In this document: piece by piece, positions 36,075 to 44,846 of the stretch
Numbering within the stretch: position 1 is the first letter of the stretch
How the letters are laid out: every line of letters starts with the position of its first letter
Source: an archaeon
GTDB taxonomy: Archaea > Iainarchaeota > Iainarchaeia > CSSED10-239
Direction: 5' to 3'
DNA length: 64,000 nt
NCBI GenBank assembly: GCA_029563035.1
Contig: JAKQTP010000123.1
Span: 62,001 to 126,000 of the forward strand
Notes under the pieces: generated by a model
What the model was told of the DNA's origin: nothing
What the model saw: only the letters and a program-made list of their open reading frames with translations
Databases searched by the model: none
Made by a program: the position numbers and the translations under genes

Positions 36075-36113
36075 AAGTTTTATTTAGGAAATAATAATTC
36101 TTAAATAAAACTT
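36075..36113 (-). promoter_or_regulatory. Hairpin abutting the start codon of the TnpB-like gene
   Basis: Perfect 12-bp arms 'aagttttattta' (36075-36086) and 'taaataaaactt' (36102-36113), extended by one G.T and three more pairs around a 7-base loop (36091-36097). The stem ends directly at the start codon (36072-36074), and no Shine-Dalgarno sequence is present. It may occlude initiation, act as a weak terminator for the upstream gene (there is no T-run), or be a relic of an IS605-type end. Confidence 0.6.
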
Positions 36114-36161
36114 TTAATATAGTTTTTACAGATTTTGTAAAATTTTAGATTGTTTAGATTA

Positions 36162-36824
36162 TTATGAGGGTATAATTAGCTGTTTAGAGGTATCACCTGA
36201 ATCTATCCATTGTATTATTCTAGGTATTTTAGATCTAATTTCAAAGAAATTACACCAATCTTGTAATCTAAGTAATCTTCTCTTCACATCATTTATACTT
36301 TCTTGCGTAGGAGGAGTCATTCTGCATAAAGCACCTTTAGTGCCGTCTAGCTTTATCATTTTCCAATATCTACCACGTAATCTATTAGTAAGATGTGAAG
36401 GTTTAGTTATATCTTTAGGAAGCATAAATCTAATTAATTCAAAATCACATGAGAAACTATGAAAATTATGAATTGTACATCTTCCATTAGTTTTATCTAA
36501 TTGTTCGCATCTATCTGAATATTTAACAGTTCTTTTAACAGCTTTAAGGGTATATGTTTTATTATTAAAATCTACTGGTTTATCTATTACTTCAATACTG
36601 GGAGGTGTTTGTTCTGAAGGTAGATAATCTATAGAAACAAATCTACAACATGCTCCGCAGTTTTCTGGGCAAGTAAAACCGCGCAAAAGACCAGGAGAAA
36701 CAGTAAGCGTAATAGGATGATATTCTTGTCCCTGATATACAAATGGAACTTCAGTTACAGAACTGAAAAATTGAGTTATTATTCTAGGTATTGAGTCATT
36801 TTCTTTTGAATAATTTGAATTCAT
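36162..36824 (-). CDS. CxxCxxCC-family (YkgJ-like) metal-binding protein
   Basis: 220 residues. 'GFTCPENCGACCRFVSIDYL' (about 50-69) has the CxxxCxxCC signature of the YkgJ/UPF0153 family, and the second cluster is 'CEQLDKTNGRCTIHNFHSFS' then 'CDFELIRF', giving the usual eight-or-so Cys set that binds zinc or an iron-sulfur cluster. The C-terminal part (RRLLRLQDWCNFFEIRSKIP) is helical. Family members are poorly characterised; some act in metal handling or modification. It lies between the winged-helix gene and the TnpB-like gene. Its biochemical role in a phage is unknown. Confidence 0.75.
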   Translation of the reverse strand: MNSNYSKENDSIPRIITQFFSSVTEVPFVYQGQEYHPITLTVSPGLLRGFTCPENCGACCRFVSIDYLPSEQTPPSIEVIDKPVDFNNKTYTLKAVKRTVKYSDRCEQLDKTNGRCTIHNFHSFSCDFELIRFMLPKDITKPSHLTNRLRGRYWKMIKLDGTKGALCRMTPPTQESINDVKRRLLRLQDWCNFFEIRSKIPRIIQWIDSGDTSKQLIIPS

Positions 36825-36865
36825 TTCTTTTCCTTTAGTAAATAAATATATTATAGTAATATCAT

Positions 36866-36886
36866 CCTGCTTATAAAATAAGCAGG
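36866..36886. other. Short hairpin in 36.8-36.9 kb intergenic region
   Basis: Perfect 9-bp stem 'cctgcttat' / 'ataagcagg' with an AAA loop. No T-run follows on either strand, so a classical terminator is not supported. It lies in the gap between the winged-helix gene and the CxxCxxCC gene, together with AT-rich 'tattctctatata' sequence that could hold a promoter for the minus strand. Confidence 0.5.
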
Positions 36887-36938
36887 TACTATATTTTACT
36901 CTATATTTATATTCTCTATATATTCTCTATTATATAGA

Positions 36939-37026
36939 ACCAAGGCGTTTGCCTTGTTTAACCAAGGCGGGCACGCTGTTTAACCAAGGCGTTTGCCTTG
37001 TTTAACCAAGGCGTTTGCCTTGTTTA
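36939..37026. repeat. Four tandem 22-bp hairpin repeats
   Basis: Four direct 22-bp copies start at 36939, 36961, 36983 and 37005. Copies 1, 3 and 4 share the core 'caaggcgtttgccttg', itself a 6-bp inverted repeat (caaggc/gccttg) around GTTT. Copy 2 (caaggcgggcacgctg) is diverged and does not form the stem. The last copy includes the stop codon of the winged-helix gene. The GC content is much higher than in the flanks. Possible roles are an origin iteron array, a multi-hairpin 3' UTR, or protein binding sites. Confidence 0.85.
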
Positions 37027-37680
37027 CATTGATTGTTCTTTATGATAAATAGATATAAGTTTATCATTCTTTTTTCTTTTTAATGTTAATTCTAAAGATT
37101 TTTTACGATCTTCTTCTATATCCTTTTCTTTCTGTAATTCTTGTAATTTTTTAGCTACTACTTCCTCTTTAATACATCTTTCTTTATCTAAACTCGATAT
37201 GTATTCATCTTTAAATAACGATGGAAATAAATCTATATATACTTCTTCTAAAGGAAAATTAATAGTTAATAAACTTCCTATAATTCTTTTAATATTTACT
37301 CTATATTCATAAGTATTTTTACTTTGTGCAGAATACTGTTTAGATTTTCTTCTTTTAATATATCCTAAATAAGTTAGTTCTGTTAATTCTTTACGTATTG
37401 TTGCTTCATCAGACTTTAGCATAGTTTCTTGTTTAAATATATTACCTGATTTATGTATCCAGCAACATTCTTTGATTTCTTTATCAGTAAATTCCTCTTC
37501 AAGATATTCTTGTATTTCTTTTTCTTTAAATCCTCTATCTGTCCAATATAATAAATGATTTAACAAAATTGCTTTATTATTAGACCCACTAATATCTATT
37601 AACTCTTTTCGTATAACGGTTACTGGCCATTTTTTAAAATGATTTTGTTGTAATTTTTTTGTTTTTTTCTTATCCTGCAT
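37024..37680 (-). CDS. Winged-helix DNA-binding (replication-initiator-like) protein
   Basis: 218 residues. 'ISGSNNKAILLNHLLYWTDR' begins a winged-helix type N-terminal domain, continuing 'IFKQETMLKSDEATIRKELT' and 'ELTYLGYIKRRKSKQ' (recognition helix and wing). This pattern resembles phage replisome organisers and plasmid replication initiators. The C-terminal 70 residues are a charged coiled coil (VVAKKLQELQKEKDIEEDRK). It is the first minus-strand gene at the divergent junction, opposite the replication arm, and its 3' end carries tandem hairpin repeats. It could be an initiator or a transcription regulator; I cannot separate the two. Confidence 0.65.
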   Translation of the reverse strand: MQDKKKTKKLQQNHFKKWPVTVIRKELIDISGSNNKAILLNHLLYWTDRGFKEKEIQEYLEEEFTDKEIKECCWIHKSGNIFKQETMLKSDEATIRKELTELTYLGYIKRRKSKQYSAQSKNTYEYRVNIKRIIGSLLTINFPLEEVYIDLFPSLFKDEYISSLDKERCIKEEVVAKKLQELQKEKDIEEDRKKSLELTLKRKKNDKLISIYHKEQSM

Positions 37681-37760
37681 ATACTCTCTCTTTTTATTAT
37701 ATGTATAGTATAAATATAAATATATAGAAAAACTATAAAATTCTATATATATTATACCAT
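37681..37760. promoter_or_regulatory. Divergent promoter region
   Basis: 80 bases separate two divergently transcribed arms, so promoters for both strands must lie here or nearby. It is almost pure A/T: 'tatagtataaat' near 37706 is a possible -10 on the plus strand, and 'ggtataatatata' is a possible -10 read on the minus strand near 37757. No ribosome site precedes the plus-strand ATG at 37761, so the first plus gene may be translated from a leaderless or weak start. The assignment is by context. Confidence 0.5.
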
Positions 37761-38267
37761 ATGAAAACTATTACTACTGAATTTAAAGAATTATGTATTT
37801 CTAAGCTAGGTCAAAATAATGGAGAAAGAGTATACTTTTTTTATATGAAATTATCTAAAAAAAGTTATTCTACTGAAAAAGGTTTAAATTTAACTACAAG
37901 AAGATCTAAAAGCTTAAATTATTTATTAGATAATTATGGAGAAGAAGCTCTTTTAAAAACGATCGATATTTTTGAAAAGAAAATAGAGTCTGGTTCTGCT
38001 ACGGTTTTAACTATACCTTATTTTAATAAATGTGTTGAAAATTACAAACCAGAGATTTCTGTTCAATCTAATCCTTTATTTAATTCACAAGGATCACAAG
38101 AACAAATTTATCCTATAAAACTTAAACAACTATATGATAATCCAATTGAAGCATTAAAATGGTTATATAAATGCTCAGGATGTAATACAGAATTTGATGG
38201 ATTTAATGAAACATGCCCTAGTTGTAAGAAACTAATTAATTGGAAACTGGTTATTAACAATGTTTAA
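37761..38267 (+). CDS. Zinc-ribbon protein, first gene of replication arm
   Basis: 168 residues. The N-terminal 100 are basic and helical (NNGERVYFFYMKLSKKSYST, LLDNYGEEALLKTIDIFEKK), and the C-terminus is a zinc ribbon, 'YKCSGCNTEFDGFNETCPSC' (CxxC...CxxC). The first part resembles helical DNA-binding segments of phage replication accessory proteins. It overlaps the next gene by 8 bases. As the first gene of the plus-strand arm it may be regulatory or a replication accessory. No family assigned. Confidence 0.6.
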   Translation: MKTITTEFKELCISKLGQNNGERVYFFYMKLSKKSYSTEKGLNLTTRRSKSLNYLLDNYGEEALLKTIDIFEKKIESGSATVLTIPYFNKCVENYKPEISVQSNPLFNSQGSQEQIYPIKLKQLYDNPIEALKWLYKCSGCNTEFDGFNETCPSCKKLINWKLVINNV

Positions 38268-38505
38268 AATCATCTCTAAAAGACAATATGAATTATATTC
38301 TAAGCTAGAACAAAGCATTGATTTACTCTTGCAACAACCACCAGATCCTTTACTTGCAGAAGATATGGATGAAGAACCTATTTCTACATCCCAACGAATA
38401 GATTTACTAAAAATTTTTTATAAGAGATTAACTCTTGGAATTTATGGAAGTTCTTTGAAAAATAAGTTATTTAATTCTTCTCCAAAATCTAAGGATATTA
38501 AATGA
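38260..38505 (+). CDS. Small helical protein, unknown
   Basis: 81 residues: 'MFKIISKRQYELYSKLEQSI', an acidic middle (PPDPLLAEDMDEEPISTSQR), then 'IDLLKIFYKRLTLGIYGSSL'. Mostly helical. It overlaps the preceding zinc-ribbon gene by 8 bases and the SbcD-like gene by an ATGA-type 4-base overlap, so it is firmly within the operon. No known family. Confidence 0.55.
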   Translation: MFKIISKRQYELYSKLEQSIDLLLQQPPDPLLAEDMDEEPISTSQRIDLLKIFYKRLTLGIYGSSLKNKLFNSSPKSKDIK

Positions 38506-39620
38506 TTTTATTCTTTGCAGATCTACATTTAGGTATTAAAACTTACTCTTCTTATGATAATAAAGGACTAACTACCGCTGAATACGAAGCTAGAAAAGTC
38601 TTAGAAGCAATTTATTCTAGATCACAAGCTTCTGATATTACATCAATTATTTGTGGTGGTGATTTCTTTCATACTAACCAACCTAGTTCAGAAAATATAA
38701 GTTTTGCTATTTCTTGGTTTCTTAAAATGGATAAGTTAAATAAACCATTTTATATTATACCTGGAAATCACGATGCAGCACTATATTCTAATAGCTTAAT
38801 ATTCTTAAATTCTTTGAATACTAAAAATATTAAACTTATTCTTCAACCTACAGAGTATAAATGGAATGAATGGAATCTTAATTTTATTCCATATATTTAT
38901 TCTGATACTATGAAGAGTAAAGAAAAAGAATTTGAATCTAATATTTTACAAGCTATATCTTCTGCAGATACTAAAACTATTATAATATCTCACATTCAAG
39001 AATGTACTGCAAAAATAGGAACTGAATCTATAATGATATCAAAAGGTGTAGATATTATTGACATAAATAATATTCATTATTCTAAAGATTTATATTTACT
39101 TTCTGGTCACATGCACAAACAGCAATCATATAAAAAAGGACATATGACAGTTGCTTATCCAGGAAGTTGTTTTTACCAAGACATAACAGATTGTAATATA
39201 TTAAAAGGATTTTTATTATTTAATGCACAAGGTAATATTTCTTTTGAAGAAATATCTTCTATTAGAAAGTTTATTTCTATTTATATTCCTAAAGATATGG
39301 ATTATGAAAGAATTATTGAAATGCGAAGATTACAAAATAATTCTGTAATTTTTCTTTCTTTAGAACAAGAAAAAGATATAAATACAGAAGACCATATTAA
39401 ACAATTATTATCTATTAAGAATTGCTTACTTGGTAATATAAAGTGGAATCAAAGTGCTTCTTCAGATGAAATTATATCTTCTTTTTTAACAAATTGTGAT
39501 CCCTATCTACTGCTAAAAGAAGATATTGATAGTAAAGAAGATTTATCTATGGATATAAAGAAAGATTTAATTAATAAAGGTTTTTCTTATCTAGATTTAA
39601 TTACTGGTAATACACGTTGA
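38502..39620 (+). CDS. sbcD: SbcD/Mre11-like recombination exonuclease subunit (gp47-like)
   Basis: 372 residues of calcineurin-like phosphoesterase. The metal ligand motifs are in order: 'FFADLHLGI' (DxH), 'IICGGDFFH' (GD), 'FYIIPGNHDA' (GNHD), 'IIISHIQEC' (H), 'YLLSGHMHKQ' (GHxH). This is the SbcD/Mre11/T4 gp47 pattern. With the next gene it forms the nuclease-ATPase complex that processes DNA ends and hairpins in recombination-dependent replication. The start (ATG) overlaps the previous stop (ATGA). The 3' end overlaps the SbcC-like TTG start, which couples translation. Confidence 0.9.
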   Translation: MILFFADLHLGIKTYSSYDNKGLTTAEYEARKVLEAIYSRSQASDITSIICGGDFFHTNQPSSENISFAISWFLKMDKLNKPFYIIPGNHDAALYSNSLIFLNSLNTKNIKLILQPTEYKWNEWNLNFIPYIYSDTMKSKEKEFESNILQAISSADTKTIIISHIQECTAKIGTESIMISKGVDIIDINNIHYSKDLYLLSGHMHKQQSYKKGHMTVAYPGSCFYQDITDCNILKGFLLFNAQGNISFEEISSIRKFISIYIPKDMDYERIIEMRRLQNNSVIFLSLEQEKDINTEDHIKQLLSIKNCLLGNIKWNQSASSDEIISSFLTNCDPYLLLKEDIDSKEDLSMDIKKDLINKGFSYLDLITGNTR

Positions 39621-41710
39621 TTATACAAGAGATTATTTTAAAAGGCTTCGGTTCTTACCGTGATTTAACTCATATTAAAATACCACTAGGTTTAACTGGT
39701 ATTGTAGGTTCTTATTGTAGTAATGAAGTTAAATCTGTAGGTGCAGGTAAAACTACTATTGTATCTGCTTTAAACTATGCATTTTTTGGAAAAGGTGAAT
39801 TTGATAAGATAGAAGAAATAATTAATGATCAATTATCACCTAAAGATGGATTTTTTGTTAAAGTTATTTTTTCTCAAGGTAATACTGTTTATGAAGTAGA
39901 AAGAGGAAAGAATCCAGATTCTTATTTAGAGTTTACTGAAAATGGAATTTCTAGAGGAGATCCTAAGATAGATAAAAGAACAGAAGAAATTCAGAAAGTA
40001 ATTGGTATGGATTATCAAATGTTCACAGCTTCTATTTTCTTTGAACAAGATAGATTAAATAAACTTGTAGATACAGATCCTTCTACTAGGAGAAATTATA
40101 TTGAAAAAGTTTTAGGTATAGATATTTGGTCTTCTGCTTCTAAACTTATAATAAAAGATAAAAATTCTATTAAAAAAGATCTAGAGTCTTTATCTGAATC
40201 TATTTCTTCTCTAAATCTACTTATAAATGATTATACTATTCAGATATCTAATTTAGAAGATATTGCTAAAGATCTTTCTTATAAAGAAATTAGAAAACAA
40301 GAATTATTAGAAAAGCTTACATCTTTACAAGATTTTAAAAATAATAGGGAATTATTAAGAGATTATACCTCAGAAAAGCATGTTATTGAAACTAAGAAAC
40401 AATATTATTCTAGTAAATTAGAACAACTAGCTTTACAAGATGCTAATGACGCAAAAGAATTACTCCCTTTAGAAAAAAAATTAGTAATATGCAATCAGGA
40501 TTTACTGAAAATAAAACAAGAAAGAAGTAAATTAAAAGTAGATTTAGATATAGTAAATATTGCTGTAGAAAAACTTAATGAAGAAATTCATTCTTTAACT
40601 TCAGATTTAGCAGGGCATAATGTTGCATTAAATCATTTAAGGCAGTTAAAAAAAGAACTAAAGGAAGGTATTTGTCCAACTTGTACTCAAGAAATCTCAA
40701 AAGAATTCATAATAGCTAAACATCTTTCCTTAGATAAAGAAATCCAGTGTATAGTAAATAATATTAATAATATTTTTGAAAAACAAGCATTTCTTAAACA
40801 AGAGATAGATAATTTAAATCAAAAAAATCTAAAGATTTTATTAACAGATAAAGATAAGATATTAGATAATCTTATTAACGAGGAAACAATATTATCTAAA
40901 CAAATATCTACTATAACTTCAAGGATTACAACTAAAGATTCTTTGCATCAAGAATTTTCTGAACATCTAAAAGAATTAGAAGAAAAAGAAAAATTCATAG
41001 ATTTAAAAATTGCAGAACTTGAAAAATTACTTACTTCTTCTATTAGTATAGAAATACTTTCAGATTTAGAAAAAGAATCTAGAGAAATAGAAGAAAGTAT
41101 TAATAAATTACATCAAGATATAGGTAGATTAAATAAAATACGAGAAGATCTTGTTATATTACAAACAGAAAAAGATGTAAAAGAAAAAACTTTAAAAGAA
41201 AAAGAACAAGATTTTTCTATCTCCAAAATTCTAGAAGAAGAATTTACAAGAATACCAAGCAGTATTTTAACATCTTCTGTTTCTTGTATAGAAAAAGAAG
41301 CAGGTAATATTATTCATTCATTTTTTCCTGAAATGAATATTATAGTTCAAGAAGATCTAACTAAAGTTAATAAACCTCTTCAAGTATTTTTTACTATAGA
41401 TGGAAAAAGAAGAAATTATAAAAGATTATCAGGTGGTCAACGTACTATAGCTAATCTGGCATTAAGGTTAGGTTTTTCTAAAGTTATTTCATCCAGAGTA
41501 GGTGTGCAATTAAATTTTCTAATTTTAGATGAGCCTTTTGCTTTTCTAGATAATCATAATAGAGAAATCGTGAAAAAAATATTAATGGAACTTAAAAAAT
41601 CGTTTTCTCAAATCATTGTTATATCACATGTGGATAATATCCAAGATTTTCCTAATTTGATAAAAGTAATGATGGGAGAAGATGGTGTGAGTAGAATATC
41701 TACTAATTAA
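39617..41710 (+). CDS. sbcC: SbcC/Rad50-like ATPase subunit (gp46-like)
   Basis: 697 residues. Walker A is 'SVGAGKTTIVSALNYAFFG'. Two long coiled-coil arms flank the zinc hook 'EGICPTCTQEI' (CxxC). The ABC signature is 'RLSGGQRTIANLALRLGF', and Walker B is 'LNFLILDEPFAFLD', followed by the D-loop and 'IIVISHVDNI' (H-loop). All motifs of SbcC/Rad50/gp46 are intact. The start is a TTG overlapping the SbcD TGA stop, which fits tightly coupled subunit synthesis. The partner is the 38502-39620 product. It holds and unwinds DNA ends for its nuclease partner. Confidence 0.92.
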   Translation: MIIQEIILKGFGSYRDLTHIKIPLGLTGIVGSYCSNEVKSVGAGKTTIVSALNYAFFGKGEFDKIEEIINDQLSPKDGFFVKVIFSQGNTVYEVERGKNPDSYLEFTENGISRGDPKIDKRTEEIQKVIGMDYQMFTASIFFEQDRLNKLVDTDPSTRRNYIEKVLGIDIWSSASKLIIKDKNSIKKDLESLSESISSLNLLINDYTIQISNLEDIAKDLSYKEIRKQELLEKLTSLQDFKNNRELLRDYTSEKHVIETKKQYYSSKLEQLALQDANDAKELLPLEKKLVICNQDLLKIKQERSKLKVDLDIVNIAVEKLNEEIHSLTSDLAGHNVALNHLRQLKKELKEGICPTCTQEISKEFIIAKHLSLDKEIQCIVNNINNIFEKQAFLKQEIDNLNQKNLKILLTDKDKILDNLINEETILSKQISTITSRITTKDSLHQEFSEHLKELEEKEKFIDLKIAELEKLLTSSISIEILSDLEKESREIEESINKLHQDIGRLNKIREDLVILQTEKDVKEKTLKEKEQDFSISKILEEEFTRIPSSILTSSVSCIEKEAGNIIHSFFPEMNIIVQEDLTKVNKPLQVFFTIDGKRRNYKRLSGGQRTIANLALRLGFSKVISSRVGVQLNFLILDEPFAFLDNHNREIVKKILMELKKSFSQIIVISHVDNIQDFPNLIKVMMGEDGVSRISTN

Positions 41711-41726
41711 TTAAGGAGCAGTACAA

Positions 41727-43145
41727 ATGATATTAACTAAATTATATGAGGAGTTTCTTAAAAATACAAATCTAACAGACTCTACTTATAAAACAACCTT
41801 CGTTAGAATTCAAGATATATTTGATTACCTAAATCAGATTTCTTTTAAAACATTTAAGTATACATTAAACGACGATTCTTTTATATATGATTTCGAAGAA
41901 TCCTCGTCTAAAGTTCCTTCTTATGTGATTGAAACGATGAAGAATATGTTTGATAAATTCTTCTCTTTTCCTGTAGGAACTTCCATAACTTTAGAAGTAT
42001 ACTACAACAATTTAGTTTATCGTGTGGTACACGAAGACGGTAGAATTATAATTCCACCACAATTAGAGTTTATGGAAAAATATAAGCTATTTCCTTTCTT
42101 TATTGCTACATTACAAGAAAAAGACGCATACGATACTTTTGAATATCTTTTTAGATTTTTATATATCAAAGAAGCACAAAAGAATTCATTTACACCTTTA
42201 AGAAATTTGTTTGAAAGAAAAGATGCAATACAGGAAATAGATGATGGAGAAATATCTGAAAAATCTATTAGTTCTTATAGCCTAGTAATAGAAGATTTGC
42301 AAGATAATAAAGAAAAAATTATAAAACAAATAGAAAAGAATAAAAAGAAACGAGAAGAACTACGTGATTTGAAGAATAATTTAATTCAATTCGCCCATTT
42401 TAAAGATAAGTACGAATTAGAGTATAATTCTCTAACAGACGATTTTAAATATCTTAAAGAACAAAAAAATAGTTATCTAAAAAAATATCAAGAAATCCTA
42501 GAACTTATTAAAGAAATAGACGGTCATTTATCTGATATTAATGCAGCAGAAGAAAAAGATAATACACAACTCAAATATTACCTAGATCAAAAGAAATTTT
42601 TACAAGATAAAGGTGCTATGTTTACTAATACTATAAAAGAATTAGGAGATATGCAAGAAACAACTAAATTTAGATTAGAAGAATTAGATGTTACATTTCA
42701 AAAATATAAATCTTTTAATTTACAAGATTTAGATAAGCTTTCTAAAGATTTAGAAAAGTTGGAAATTAAAGAAGAAAAATTACATATGTCTCTTATAGAA
42801 ATAGACGGTAATATAAAACATGCAAAAGAAGCACAAAATGATACTGCAATAAAACTAGAAAAATCTAGTTATGCGGATCACGTAGTAAATAGTAGTATGA
42901 TACAAGCAATACCTGATTTTCTTGCTAAACCTGATTTTCCACAATCTGTAACAATTGTTAGAAACTATCTAAAACAATATTTTGTATATCTTTGTGAAAA
43001 AGCTATTCAAGAATTGGATATTAAAGAATTAACTACTTCTATTATATTTAATATATTAAGAGACAGTTTTGGATTTAATCCTTTAATATTATTTTCAGCA
43101 GAAGAATTAAAAGGATTTTCTAATATAATTGAGATAGAAAATTAA
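41727..43145 (+). CDS. Coiled-coil protein after SbcCD, unknown
   Basis: 472 residues. The N-terminal ~180 residues are globular (FVRIQDIFDYLNQISFKTFK, MFDKFFSFPVGTSITLEVYY), then a long coiled coil (about 185-390: KEKIIKQIEKNKKKREELRD, LKEQKNSYLKKYQEILELIK), then a short helical end (LKQYFVYLCEKAIQELDIKE). A perfect 'ttaaggag' ribosome site precedes it. It could be an SbcCD accessory or a DNA-organising protein. No ATPase motif is found, so it is not another SMC/RecN ATPase. Confidence 0.6.
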   Translation: MILTKLYEEFLKNTNLTDSTYKTTFVRIQDIFDYLNQISFKTFKYTLNDDSFIYDFEESSSKVPSYVIETMKNMFDKFFSFPVGTSITLEVYYNNLVYRVVHEDGRIIIPPQLEFMEKYKLFPFFIATLQEKDAYDTFEYLFRFLYIKEAQKNSFTPLRNLFERKDAIQEIDDGEISEKSISSYSLVIEDLQDNKEKIIKQIEKNKKKREELRDLKNNLIQFAHFKDKYELEYNSLTDDFKYLKEQKNSYLKKYQEILELIKEIDGHLSDINAAEEKDNTQLKYYLDQKKFLQDKGAMFTNTIKELGDMQETTKFRLEELDVTFQKYKSFNLQDLDKLSKDLEKLEIKEEKLHMSLIEIDGNIKHAKEAQNDTAIKLEKSSYADHVVNSSMIQAIPDFLAKPDFPQSVTIVRNYLKQYFVYLCEKAIQELDIKELTTSIIFNILRDSFGFNPLILFSAEELKGFSNIIEIEN

Positions 43146-43146
43146 C

Positions 43147-43533
43147 ATGAATTTTGAGATACGAAAAGCATTTTCTTTTCTAAAGAAGTTTAAGAAATTA
43201 AAAAATCAAATAGAAGTATCTAATCAACACACTCAAGCTATAAATGAACAAAAAGAAAAGTTAGATCTATTTGAATTTGAAATTCTAAAAGAAAAATCTG
43301 AAGAGTATTATATATCTTTTCAAGATTTTCTTTTCTTTATAGAAAACGAACAATATTCGTTAAGAGATATTTTGTCTAGATTTAAGCATATAGGCGAATT
43401 AGATAAAAAGAAATTTTCTTATCTTGAAGCTTATGCTATACCAACAGAAGATGGAATTTTATTAACAACTAATCAACCTGAGGGAAAGAAAGTAAACAAA
43501 GTAAAAATTGTTTCCTGTTCTACAAAACAATGA
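43147..43533 (+). CDS. Small coiled-coil protein, unknown
   Basis: 128 residues: 'FEIRKAFSFLKKFKKLKNQI' and 'NEQKEKLDLFEFEILKEKSE' are helical and charged; the C-terminus (FSYLEAYAIPTEDGILLTTN) is short and beta-like. It starts 1 base after the previous stop and overlaps the next gene by an ATGA overlap, so it is an operon member. No family recognised. Confidence 0.55.
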   Translation: MNFEIRKAFSFLKKFKKLKNQIEVSNQHTQAINEQKEKLDLFEFEILKEKSEEYYISFQDFLFFIENEQYSLRDILSRFKHIGELDKKKFSYLEAYAIPTEDGILLTTNQPEGKKVNKVKIVSCSTKQ

Positions 43534-44357
43534 ATAAAGAATTAGAAGTTAAAGAAGCTGAAATTATTGAACAATCTATAGATTCAACAGCTGTAGTACC
43601 TGCATGTTCTTCTGCAGTAAGTGTATCTAACTCACAAGATACACTAGAGGATCTATATGGATACTATGCAGGTGGTAAATCGCATCTTTGTCCTATCTGT
43701 CAAAAATCTAATCATATGGAAATCAATCTTCTTCGTGCTAGAGATCATTTAAGTTATGATGAAATAGCTAGAAGAATGAAATCTGCTGCAGTAACACCTT
43801 CTAATCTAGAAAAACATTTTAAAAATCATTTTATAATTGCGGAAAGGCAAAGAAAACTTATAGCATTAAAAGAGGATAGCACTAGTTCTGCAGATCTTGC
43901 TTTGGTGAATAAAATCTTTGAAGGAGAAATGGATATCTTTGCTGCTACACAAGCAATTCTAGAATCTAAATCTAGAAGGCATTTAGCAGTAATGAATAGA
44001 TTAGAATTTTTAAAAGCGCATTTAGAAGTAGATACTGCTGATGATATAGATAAACAAGAATTTATTCAATTAAATAAAACAGCGGGTGAAATAGAGGATT
44101 CAATGGAGAAGATAGTCTCGTTACGAGATAAAAAATTATTTCCTGCTTCTCAAGTAGAATTATCCAATGCTATACTCAAATGGAAATTAAATACTTTTGC
44201 TAAATTAATAGATAGTTTGCAATTTGCACTTCTTAAACTAGAAAAAGATCCAAGACATACTTTAATTATTGCAGAAATAAGATCAGAATTAGCAAAAAAT
44301 TTAAGTCCAATAGAAGATGAAATATTAAGATCCGGTGGAATATTAGGTAACAAGTAG
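43530..44357 (+). CDS. CPxC-type HTH DNA-binding protein, unknown
   Basis: 275 residues. After a polar N-terminus, 'SHLCPICQKSNHMEINLLRA' then 'RDHLSYDEIARRMKSAAVTP' then 'SNLEKHFKNHFIIAERQRKL' resembles the CxxC/helix-turn-helix/HxxxH pattern found in phage DNA-binding proteins that sit next to replication genes. The rest is helical (FAATQAILESKSRRHLAVMN, LQFALLKLEKDPRHTLIIAE). It could be a small-terminase-like or regulatory protein; I cannot decide. Position after the SbcCD set suggests a replication or recombination role. Confidence 0.55.
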   Translation: MNKELEVKEAEIIEQSIDSTAVVPACSSAVSVSNSQDTLEDLYGYYAGGKSHLCPICQKSNHMEINLLRARDHLSYDEIARRMKSAAVTPSNLEKHFKNHFIIAERQRKLIALKEDSTSSADLALVNKIFEGEMDIFAATQAILESKSRRHLAVMNRLEFLKAHLEVDTADDIDKQEFIQLNKTAGEIEDSMEKIVSLRDKKLFPASQVELSNAILKWKLNTFAKLIDSLQFALLKLEKDPRHTLIIAEIRSELAKNLSPIEDEILRSGGILGNK

Positions 44358-44366
44358 GTATTAATT

Positions 44367-44801
44367 ATGGCAAAGAACTCAATTGATGCAATTATAAACG
44401 ATGCTTCTATGGCTACTATATATCTTCAAGCTTTATTATCTAATAAATCCAAATCTGAAAGTCAAAGGTTGTCAGAAAGTATTGAAGAACTTTTAGCAGA
44501 TATTCTTGTTCAAGCACAAATAGCACTACAACATCTTATAGACAGAGAAAACGCAATACAAAAACTTCAAGGTACTATTATTGGTATAGAAGATGAATTA
44601 GATAGCGAAGAATATGCAGCAAAGGAAAGGCCTACACCTAGAAACAAAACTCCAAGAGTTGCTTCACCTGTAAGTAGACCTAATTATTTTCAACAAGAAT
44701 TTGTTGCTGAAGAACCCAAGCAAGAACAACAAGAAAACTCTACGAATAAACCCTCGTATTTAGTCAATATTTCTGAAAAAGAATCAACTACTAAACCTTA
44801 A
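44367..44801 (+). CDS. Small helical protein with disordered tail
   Basis: 144 residues. The N-terminal 75 are helical (SIDAIINDASMATIYLQALL, SIEELLADILVQAQIALQHL). The C-terminal 60 are Pro/Glu/Gln/Arg-rich and probably disordered (AAKERPTPRNKTPRVASPVS). It starts 9 bases after the preceding gene stops. Not recognised; perhaps an adaptor protein whose tail contacts a partner. Confidence 0.5.
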   Translation: MAKNSIDAIINDASMATIYLQALLSNKSKSESQRLSESIEELLADILVQAQIALQHLIDRENAIQKLQGTIIGIEDELDSEEYAAKERPTPRNKTPRVASPVSRPNYFQQEFVAEEPKQEQQENSTNKPSYLVNISEKESTTKP

Positions 44802-44846
44802 TTTTTATCGAAACTATTTATTATTTTAAAACAGTAATGAATAGTT

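Noticed and set aside
34380..36161. Complete IS200/IS605 element
   Set aside because: No TnpA gene and no convincing subterminal hairpin at the 3' side; only the hairpin at the 5' side was found.
36866..36886. Terminator at the 9-bp hairpin
   Set aside because: No T-run follows on either strand.
36939..37026. CRISPR array
   Set aside because: The four 22-bp repeats are directly adjacent with no spacers, so they are tandem repeats, not a CRISPR.
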